DNA of 12,886 nt from Patescibacteria group bacterium UBA6263. Lineage in GTDB: Bacteria > Patescibacteriota > Gracilibacteria > Absconditabacterales > Absconditicoccaceae. This document shows, in pieces, positions 5,903 to 12,886 of this stretch; the first letter of the stretch is position 1; each line of letters starts with the position of its first letter. A program made the translations under genes and the position numbers. The stretch is from NCBI GenBank assembly GCA_002441085.1, contig DJVF01000045.1:37864-50749 (forward strand), in the 5' to 3' direction. Below the pieces are notes generated by a model that ran no database searches, was not told the origin of the DNA, and worked only from the letters and a program-made list of their open reading frames with translations.

Positions 5903-8395
5903 ATGAATACTGACTTTTTGACTATAATTATTACTATATTGATTATATGATTAATCTTTGGATTAATAACTATTTTTTATAAATTAATATTTCTAAGTTA
6001 TATCCAAAAACACAAAATCAAACAAGCTAATGATATTAGATTTTTGCAAATTAGGATACCCAAAAATGCTGTAGCAAAGAGTTCTGATATAGAAGCTACT
6101 GATCATACACAAACCATGAAAAACAATATAGAGATAATGAATCAAGTTTACAAAAATTTTTATGCAATATACGAAGATAAACGAAAATACAAAAAACTAT
6201 GAAACAATTATATAAGTATGGAAATACTAGTAGAGAAAGAAATGATAAAATTTATCATATGAGTAGCTCAAGATCACTTAGCAACAGTAGAAAAAATGAT
6301 ATCATCATTTTATGCATGAGCAATAGTAGATATTATAGACCAACCAAAGTTATTAGAAGCATGAAAATATATGGCATGATGAGAGTTTATGCTTACAAAA
6401 CACAGTGTCCATCCTATCAAAACCTATGAATCATTTGAAGCGGATCCTATGGATAGTATATTATCTTCTTGTTCCAAAATAGATAAAAACGAAAAATTAT
6501 TATTACAAATATTAGTTGAACCACTTGAAGAAGCACGGCTCAAAAAACTCAGAAAAAAAGCAGAAAAAATCAAAGAATGAAAAGATCATTGACGATTACG
6601 GTCAGCTATTTTGAGTATGCGAAAATGACTCAAAGAAGACTCCAAAGAAAACTCTTCCAAAGATAAAGATGAGCACAAACATGATTTTTCACAACAACAA
6701 TTATGAGATTTTGACAAAAAAATTGATGATGAATTATTCAATGTAAAGATAAGGACTTTTGCTACATCACCAGACCCTCAAAGGCCCAAAAAAATTATAG
6801 AGGATATATCCAGACTATTCAATCAATACAACTATATCTGACTAAATACAATCAAATTCAAAAAAGCAAAAAATATCATAAATTTTGCAAAAGAAACGAT
6901 TCAAAGAATATTTTTTACAAATAAATGACGATGGACCAACATAAATGAAATGGACAAAAAAATGATATTAAATATCAAAGAACTTTCATCAATCGTCCAT
7001 TTTCCACATGCTAGATTCAATCTCAATCCACGTATATCGCGACAAAGATACAAAATCATACCAGCTCCCGATAATCTACCATTAGAAGGTATACTACTAT
7101 GATACAATACATATGGCGGAGTAAAAAAAGAAGTAAGAATTATGACAGACAATGACGATAGATTTAGACATGTATATATATTATGACAGACAGGTTCTGG
7201 AAAATCAACTGTTATGAAAACATCCATATTAGAAGATATTAGATTAGGCAGCTGATTTTGTGTAATAGATCCTCATGGAGATTTAGTAGATGACACTATG
7301 AAATATTTCCCCAAAGAAAAAATAGATGATTTAGTCTATTTTGATTTAGCTAATACAGAATATCCTATAGCATTCAATCCCTTGGATGGGACAGAAACTG
7401 AAGATGAAAGAGATGTAGTCACAAACGATCTTGTAGAGATGTTTGTATCAATGTATGGAGAAGAGATTTTTGGACCACGTATACAAGATTATTTCCGTAA
7501 CGCATGTTTTCTACTAATGGAACAACCAGAAGGATGAACCTTGGTAGATATAATGAGATTGTTTACCGATGACGCATTCGCTGAATCCAAAATCAGAAAT
7601 ATAAAAAATCCTGTGATATCAGCTCGATGGAACAAAACTTACAAAAAAATGTGAGACAGAGAAAAGGCAGAGATTATACCATTTATACAGGCTAAATTCT
7701 GACCATTTACTACTGGTACATACATCAGGAATGTAATATGACAACCCAAGTCATCATTCAATTTTTTTGATGCTATGAATCAAGGGAAAGTAATTTTAGT
7801 CAAACTTTCCAAATGATTAACTTGAGAAGTAAATAGCCAACTTGTTGGTAGAATGATATCAATGCAAATCAAACTTGCAGCCCTCAAAAGAGCTGGATTA
7901 GATCCCAAAGATAGAAAACCTTTTTTCTTATACATAGATGAATTCCAAAATTATGTTTCCAAGTCTATAGAAAGTATATTGTCTGAGGCTAGAAAATACA
8001 AATTATGACTTACTATTGCTCATCAATATATAGATCAGCTCAAACAAGAATGATTGTGATGAAATTTAGATTTATCCAAAACAATTTTTGGTAACATTGG
8101 AAATTTATTTATATACAAAGTCTGAGCTCCGGACGCAGAGTTTTTGGAAAAAGAAATGTGACCAGAATTTAGTCAGACAGATTTAGTCAATGCAGATGCT
8201 CATAGAGCGGCAGTAAAAATTGCAATAAATAACCAACAAACTAGACCGTTTAGTTTTCAAACTGATTTACCTCGATTAAAACCAACAATAAACACTTCAG
8301 AAAAAATAGAAATTATGAAACAGATTTCTGCCCTCAAACGATGAACCAAAAGAGAACTAGTAGATAAAGAAATTTATTTTAGAGTATGAGTTTAG
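5903..8395 (+). CDS. VirD4/TraG-like AAA+ ATPase with N-terminal membrane anchor (type IV secretion family)
   Basis: The 830-residue protein has one N-terminal transmembrane helix (about 5-30), then an uncharacterised region of roughly 380 residues. That region includes a highly charged stretch at about 210-270. The P-loop domain has Walker A GQTGSGKST (428-436, first Gly on TGA), CVIDPHGDLV just after it, and Walker B FFLYIDEFQN (Asp679-Glu680). The segment SEARKYKLGLTIAHQYIDQL is typical of TraG/VirD4 C-terminal (TraM-recognition) domains. Homologues are hexameric membrane motors that couple DNA or protein substrates to secretion or conjugation channels; candidate-phyla bacteria often carry them. 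No other secretion gene is visible, so its partners are elsewhere or it acts alone. Start ATG 5903 places the hydrophobic helix at the N terminus. TAG overlaps the tatD stop. The substrate is unknown. Confidence 0.88.
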
Positions 8396-9234
8396 AGTCC
8401 ATAAATATTTCTAAAGTTTTTTTCAATTTGCTCTTGTAGAGCATTTTTTTCTTTTCAAAGAAATTCAGATACATAATCATAAATATACCTCACATTAGCA
8501 GGTTCATTCTGAGTTCATCTTATAATTTGAGGTGATAAATATGGAGCATCAGTTTCCAACAACAATTGATCTTCTCAAACCAATTTTAGACTCTCACGTA
8601 ATTCATCAGCTTTTTTGTAAGTCACATTACCACAAAATCACACATATAAATTTTTTAATCCAAAATTTTTTAATCTTTTAACTTCTTCAGGTCAATATCC
8701 CCAACAATGAAAATACACAGTCAAGTCTCTATAATTTTTTAATACATCCAAAGTCTGTTCAAAAGCATTTCTTGAATGTATAACTAAAGGAAGTTTTAAT
8801 TCCTGTGCTAAATCACATTGCATAGCAAAAAGTTCTTTTTGTAAATCCAAAGTTTGCTCAGATCACGGATAATATAAATCAATTCCACACTCACCTACTG
8901 CAACAACATTATTTTTTCATTCTGGTTTTATTGCGGAGTTGCAACCGGAATCTAAAATTAATTTTTTAAGATCTTCTACTTTGGACTTTAAACTTTGGAT
9001 TTGATTATTTTGGATTAATATCTCCGGATGCAAACCAAACGTAAACTTCAATACTCAATTACTAACTCGCAGTTCGTAATTTTTTAATATTTTAATTGAA
9101 TTTGAGTTATATTCATCACTAGCTCCTACAATTACCATTGATTTTCATCCAATGTCGATAAAATTCTGAACATATTTTTGAGCATCAGCAAAAAGTTCAG
9201 GACTATTCAAATGTGTATGTGCATCATAATACAT
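8392..9234 (-). CDS. tatD: TatD family metal-dependent deoxyribonuclease
   Basis: The 280-residue TIM-barrel amidohydrolase-like nuclease has every metal-site motif. DAHTHL near the start gives His6 and His8, GECGIDLYY gives Glu115, VIHSR gives His153, YFHCWGYG gives His176 and ETDAPYLSP gives Asp229. TatD enzymes are cytoplasmic 3'-5' exonucleases or DNases implicated in DNA repair and turnover; the name comes from an old link to the Tat operon, not from a transport role. It is slightly longer than the usual 255-265 because of an extra charged segment around residues 80-105. The ATG at 9234 is used because MYYDAHTHL fits the family exactly. It is transcribed divergently from rseP from an overlapping promoter region, and its TAA overlaps the stop of the converging ATPase gene. 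Glycines use both GGN and TGA. Confidence 0.94.
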
Positions 9235-9265
9235 CAACTTACAATTTATAATCTAAAATTTATAA

Positions 9266-9293
9266 TTGAGTTTTAGCTTGAATAAATTATACT
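9266..9293 (+). promoter_or_regulatory. Putative rseP promoter
   Basis: TTGAGT (9266-9271), a 16-bp spacer and TATACT (9288-9293) precede the rseP ATG by about 48 bp. The -10 box overlaps the left arm of the dyad at 9289-9309 and the -10 box of the opposing tatD promoter, so binding at the dyad should block it. Confidence 0.5.
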
Positions 9294-9313
9294 ATTTATT
9301 AAATAGTATTCAA
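9286..9313 (-). promoter_or_regulatory. Putative tatD promoter
   Basis: On the minus strand TTGAAT (plus 9308-9313), a 16-bp spacer and a perfect TATAAT (plus 9286-9291) lie about 50 bp upstream of the tatD ATG. The spacer consists mainly of the 9289-9309 dyad, and the -10 overlaps the -10 of the rseP promoter on the other strand. Confidence 0.5.
9289..9309. promoter_or_regulatory. Perfect 21-bp dyad, putative operator between tatD and rseP
   Basis: ATACTATTTA (9289-9298) and TAAATAGTAT (9300-9309) are exact reverse complements around a single central T at 9299. There is no T-run after it and it is not near a gene end, so a terminator is unlikely. Its place inside both divergent promoters suggests a repressor or activator site. 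No regulator gene lies in the window. Confidence 0.55.
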
Positions 9314-9341
9314 ACCAATTTTTTATATTTTCAAAATTATT

Positions 9342-10544
9342 ATGACAGGTTTAATTATATGAATTTTAATGTTTATGTGATTAGTAATCATACACGAATT
9401 ATGACACTTTCGAGCAGCCAAAAAATCTTGAGTAAAAGTATTGGAATTTGGTGTAGGTATTCCTCCCAAAGCATGCAAATTATGAAAAGACAAATCATGA
9501 ACACAATATACTTTGAATCGAATTCCACTTGGATGATTTGTCAGACTCAAATGAGAAGATTCAAGCAATCCTGAAGAATTTCATGCAAAAGATAGCTTGA
9601 TCAAAGCTCCTATACACAAAAAAATTATAATCATGCTAGCATGAGTAGTTATGAATTTTTTATTTGCTCGATTTATATTTAGTACAATCTTTACCTTTTG
9701 AGTTAAACCAATTTCAATCATACCAGAAAATGCATTAGTTGGATGAAGCAAAAGCTACTTGATGCCAACTATATCATTTCTAGACCAAAATTGATTTATC
9801 AGTTGAGATATACAAAAATCACAAGCTATTATAGAAAGCGTAATTCCAAATATGTTGTGATATCAATTATGAATACAATCCTGAGATATCATATTACAAA
9901 TAAACAATACTGCCATCAATACACGAAACATAGGCAAAACTCTACAAGAAAATATCTGAAAAGAATTTCAAATCACAATAGCTAGAGACAATCAAACTAT
10001 AATTCAAAACTGACAATGTCCTATAGATCAATGTTTACTAGGAGTCGTGATAACTTCATCAGATAATATACAAATCAAACAAATCAAAGTCCCCATAAAT
10101 CAAGCAATTATAATGTGATTAAAAGAAATACAAGCTCAGACACGTTTAACATTAAATGCTCTTGGTAAGTTATGAAAAGATTTGGTTTCTTTTAATGGCA
10201 AAAGAATCAAAGAATCTGTAAATAAATTAGCATGACCTGTATGAGCAATCAAGTTTTGAGATGCCCTAATACAACAAAAAGATCGAATGGCTTACCTATG
10301 ATTTGCTGGAATGATATCTTTGGCTTTAGCTATATTCAATATATTACCCATACCAGCTCTTGACTGAGGTAGGATATTATGAAGTCTGATACAATGGATA
10401 TGAGGATTCAAACCAGAAAAATATTTCAATATAGAATGATATATCAATCTAGTATTCTTTATATTATTAATGTGACTTGGTGTATATATCTTATTCAAAG
10501 ACCTTATAGTTTTTCGATGAGTCAAGATACCATTTATATGATAA
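9342..10544 (+). CDS. rseP: RseP-family site-2 zinc metalloprotease with PDZ domain
   Basis: The 400-residue polytopic membrane protease has HELGH at 18-22 in the first transmembrane helix (the Gly is TGA). A GVGIPP/LNRIPLGGFVRLKGE region follows, then a second helix (KIIIMLAGVVMNFLFA) and a central PDZ-like segment around SGDIILQINNT. The C-terminal LAGPVGAIKFG, NILPIPALDGGR (zinc ligand Asp341) and two final helices complete the family pattern. Such proteases cut anti-sigma factors and leftover signal peptides within the membrane. By hand count about 31 of 44 glycines are TGA, including the codon just before TAA, so a standard-code reading would shatter the gene. Start ATG 9342 places HELGH in the first helix as expected. 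No Shine-Dalgarno is visible. An anti-sigma partner is not visible, so the substrate is unknown. Confidence 0.94.
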
Positions 10545-10585
10545 AACAATATAAATTATTCCAAAACTTATATACAGTAATAAAC

Positions 10586-10616
10586 AAAAAATCCTGATCT
10601 AATATCAGGATTTTTT
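10586..10616. terminator. Bidirectional rho-independent terminator
   Basis: ATCCTGAT (10591-10598) and ATCAGGAT (10604-10611) form a perfect 8-bp stem with a 5-nt loop. An A-run lies on the left and a T-run on the right, so it can end rseP on the plus strand and the converging small-protein gene on the minus strand. Confidence 0.88.
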
Positions 10617-10639
10617 ATAATAAATTCTTTTTATTTATA

Positions 10640-11065
10640 CTAATCTTCAAATGTTTTATTCTCACATCATTTTTCTATATCTACCTCATGTTGATAAGAT
10701 GATCTAGAATAAAAAGGCAAGTTTTCTTCCAAGTCTTCTAATTTTTCTGTCTTCAATCTTTCATATTCTTCTATAATTTTCTTGGTTGTTTCGATCGAAA
10801 CACATTTTCTATTTTCTGCAGATTTTATAAGCTCTTTATAATATTTTTCTAATGAATATTTTCTTTTCAATAGCTCTCAATTTTCACCTATAATATTGCT
10901 AAAAACCACAGCAGCTTTTTGAAAAATTATCTGAAATCCCGAAAAGATAGATATCTTTTCTGCAGGATTATTTTGTACATAAGCAAAACTAAATGACAAA
11001 AGTATAATTCATATCACAAATTTTACAAAATTTCTTTTCAAATCTGATTTTCTTTCTGGATCCAT
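10640..11065 (-). CDS. Small single-pass membrane protein of unknown function
   Basis: The 141-residue product is read with two TGA glycines near residues 18 and 62 and another near the end. A short basic N terminus (MDPERKSDLKRN) is followed by one hydrophobic helix at about 13-30 (FVKFVIGIILLSFSFAYV). The rest is charged: a Lys/Glu-rich, probably helical or coiled-coil region (about 65-115) and an acidic tail. The pattern fits a membrane-anchored protein with an N-in or signal-anchor topology. I recognise no family. Two cysteines (in ENRKCVSIE and near the C terminus at KGCENK) could matter if the tail is extracytoplasmic. The start at 11065 is chosen because the helix then sits at the N terminus. 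It converges on rseP through a shared terminator. Confidence 0.7.
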
Positions 11066-11101
11066 AATCTTTTCTTAACACTAAAAAATATTCAACACTT
11101 C

Positions 11102-11129
11102 TTAATATTGTTTTTATAAGGTTTTTCAA
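11102..11129 (-). promoter_or_regulatory. Weak putative promoter for the small membrane protein
   Basis: On the minus strand TTGAAA (plus 11124-11129), a 16-bp spacer and TATTAA (plus 11102-11107) lie about 37 bp before the start codon. The match is modest in AT-rich DNA. The remaining intergenic DNA up to 11210 shows no clear promoter for the divergent glycosyltransferase gene. Confidence 0.3.
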
Positions 11130-11210
11130 TACTTAAATAAAAAAATAATTTGCAAATTCAAACAAAGTATTTAAATTCAACAAAACTAATTTTATTTACA
11201 TAGATATATT

Positions 11211-12341
11211 ATGAAAATTGCTTTTGTACATTGTCGGATAGCTCAGTGATGAGCTCTAAATGTATTTCAAGATCTAATCAAAGAAGATTTTGCAAATTCA
11301 GACAACAAAATAAGTCATTCTCAAATATTCACACTAGTCTCAGATAGAAAATATCTAACAATCGGAAACATAAAAATAAAGATCAAAACTGCTCTACCTC
11401 GACAAATAAATAAGATCTTCTTATATTTCACAAACCACAAAGTTGCATTACTATCACAAATATTTGATTATCGTAACCTAATGTTTTTCTATCCTTGTCT
11501 AATGAAGTTATTATCCCAAAAAATCAAAAAATACAAACCAGCCCACATCACAATATCATCCTTCGCAATTACCAAAAACATCTCGCTTTCTACTTTCAAC
11601 TTTCCACTTTCTACTAAATTATATTTGCACTCCCCTATGCAATACATATGGAGTCATTATGATGAATATAGCCAAAAAATAAAATGACGAAAATGATTTT
11701 TATTCAAAATAATTGTCAAAAATCTAAAAAAACGAGACAAAAAATTTACAAAGTTTGATACCTGTTATGCAAATAGCAATTATACAGCCAAGCTCGCAAA
11801 AGAAATTTACTGAATAGATTGTCATATAAAATATCCAAAGATAAGTGAAGAATATTTCAATACGACGATAAGCACAAATATAATGAACTATTATGTCTAT
11901 GTTGGAAGGTTGGTAAACTTTGTAAGAGAATCAGATTTAGTTATCAAATTATTCAATAAATTAAAATTACCTCTTATAATTATATGATCCTGACCAGATG
12001 AATTATATCTCAAATCGATAGCATGAGAGAATATTATATTTACATGATGGATAGATGACATCCAAGAGAGAATAAAAATTATACAACAATCAAAATGACT
12101 AATAAATCTAACCAAAGAAAGTTTTGGATTGGGTACAGCTGAAGCATTGCTTCTATGAGTACCTGTATTTGGATACAATCAATGAGCTACACCAGAATTG
12201 GTAGATACGGCGTCTGGTATCCTAGTAAATTACAAAGATATCCAAACTTTGATTGAAAAATTTAAGCAATTTGATAATAATAATCGAAATAGAAAATCAA
12301 TATCTCATAATATCCAAAAAAAATTAATAGACAATAATTAA
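11211..12341 (+). CDS. GT4-family glycosyltransferase (GT-B fold)
   Basis: The 376-residue protein has the two Rossmann halves of GT-B retaining transferases. The N terminus MKIAFVHCRIAQGGALNVF contains the Gly-rich acceptor loop (TGA-TGA at 13-14). HSPMQYIWSHYDEY and SNYTAKLAKEIYGID resemble mannosyltransferase-like GT4 enzymes. The C-terminal donor domain has YVGRL, PLIIIGSGPDE and the E-x7-E motif (Glu303, Glu311) in ESFGLGTAEALLLGVPVFGY. Such enzymes move sugars from nucleotide donors to lipid or polysaccharide acceptors at the membrane, for surface glycans. The donor and acceptor cannot be read from sequence. There are no other glycan genes alongside. A pyrimidine-rich tandem repeat lies in the middle. 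The start at 11211 is supported by the canonical N-terminal strand; no Shine-Dalgarno is present. Confidence 0.9.
11586..11613 (+). repeat. Four 7-bp CTTTCNA units inside the glycosyltransferase gene
   Basis: CTTTCTA, CTTTCAA, CTTTCCA and CTTTCTA follow directly one after another within the coding sequence, giving the peptide LSTFNFPLST. The composition is pyrimidine-rich, unlike the flanking codons. The frame stays open. Confidence 0.6.
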
Positions 12342-12390
12342 AAAATCCAATCTTTCTTTATAACAAATATTTTTTTAAATATTTTATAAA

Positions 12391-12407
12391 GTATAAGCTG
12401 ATTATAC
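12391..12407. promoter_or_regulatory. 17-bp inverted repeat upstream of the ZIP transporter, possible operator
   Basis: GTATAA-GCTGA-TTATAC, with perfect 6-bp arms, lies 29 bp before the ZIP start codon. Metal-responsive regulators such as Fur/Zur or MntR types bind AT-rich dyads of similar size before metal transporters; that link is inference. A longer weak repeat, CTTTATAA/TTATAAAG (12356-12363 and 12384-12391), lies just upstream and may instead help end the glycosyltransferase transcript. Confidence 0.4.
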
Positions 12408-12435
12408 AACAATATTTATTATTATTCCACAAAAA

Positions 12436-12886
12436 ATGACATCTATACGATTTTACTCAATACTTAGCGTTTTTATAATCAGCTTGGTATCATTAATTTG
12501 AGTTTTTACCCTATGAATCAAAACAGAAAAGCTCAAAAAAATAGTTATATATCTTGTTAGTTTCTCCGCTTGATGATTATTATGAGATGCATTTTTGCAT
12601 CTACTACCAGAGATTGTAGAAGAAAATTGATTTACACTACAAATATCATTTTTTATATTACTATGAATTATTTTTGGTTTAATCACAGAAAAAATAATAC
12701 ACCGAAATCATTGTCATATGCCTATTACCAAAGATCATGTACACCACTTCGCATATATGAATCTGATATGAGATATAGTACATAATTTTATAGATTGATT
12801 GATTATTTGAGCAAGTTTCTTGGTCAGTATCCCATTTTGAATAGCAACTAGCATAGCCGTATTATTACATGAAATACCTCAAGAAA
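12436..12886 (+). CDS. ZIP-family metal transporter, 3' truncated by window edge
   Basis: 150 residues are visible. The first helix (about 7-28) is followed by VIYLVSFSAGGLLGDAFLHL and LPE, then a third helix. A cytoplasmic-type loop rich in histidine (HRNHCHMPITKDHVHHF) follows. The helix-4 motif is HNFIDGLIIG (His116, Asn117, Asp120) and the helix-5 motif is HEIPQE (His145, Glu146), where the window ends. These last two motifs hold the binuclear metal site of ZIP transporters, which carry zinc, iron or manganese into the cytoplasm; the His-rich loop is a known metal-sensing or donating feature. Start ATG 12436 is well placed for the first helix. The remaining helices 6-8 should lie beyond the window. 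Metal choice cannot be determined here. Confidence 0.88.

Noticed and set aside
9289..9309. Terminator between tatD and rseP
   Set aside because: The genes diverge here, so no transcript should end, and the dyad has only a one-base centre and no T-run.
1..12886. Mass pseudogenisation, since genes appear cut by many TGA codons
   Set aside because: Only TGA interrupts the genes, always where glycine is expected, and no frameshifts are needed; code 25 explains everything.

Overview
The window is AT-rich bacterial DNA that reads correctly only if TGA is glycine (genetic code 25). Under the standard code almost every gene breaks into short pieces. With TGA read as Gly, nine protein genes become continuous, and invariant glycines fall on TGA codons: Walker A of the VirD4-like ATPase, the HELGH zinc motif and LDGG motif of RseP, the DxxG motif of Obg, and the GGS motif of the CCA-adding enzyme. 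This points to Candidatus Absconditabacteria (SR1) or Gracilibacteria (GN02/BD1-5). I cannot separate these two from this window alone.

Layout, left to right. A partial C39-like cysteine peptidase (+) converges on rlmH (-), and the two stop codons overlap. A nested palindromic repeat separates rlmH from obg (-). Next is a tRNA-Lys(CUU) locus, where the intact tRNA is followed by 137-bp tandem repeats carrying two decaying tRNA copies with a palindrome inserted in the T arm. A further tRNA-like remnant lies upstream. A probable structured non-coding RNA of about 280 nt with a strong terminator follows, then about 340 bp of gene-free DNA with hairpins.

The CCA-adding enzyme / poly(A) polymerase gene (+) carries an in-frame 96-bp repeat insertion flanked by 10-bp direct repeats. 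It is followed by a large VirD4/TraG-like AAA+ ATPase (+) that converges, again with overlapping stops, on tatD (-). tatD and the site-2 protease gene rseP (+) diverge from overlapping face-to-face promoters that share a perfect dyad. rseP ends at a bidirectional terminator facing a small membrane protein of unknown function (-). A GT4 glycosyltransferase (+) and the start of a ZIP-family metal transporter (+) complete the window.

There is no single multi-gene pathway. The content is housekeeping (translation, ribosome assembly, tRNA maturation, DNA/RNA turnover, envelope proteolysis) with surface and transport functions. None of the eight genes whose starts are visible has a Shine-Dalgarno-like GGAGG before it. 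The most unusual material is the repeat biology (in-gene insertion, tRNA-derived tandem array, nested palindromes), the unidentified structured RNA and the tatD/rseP regulatory dyad.
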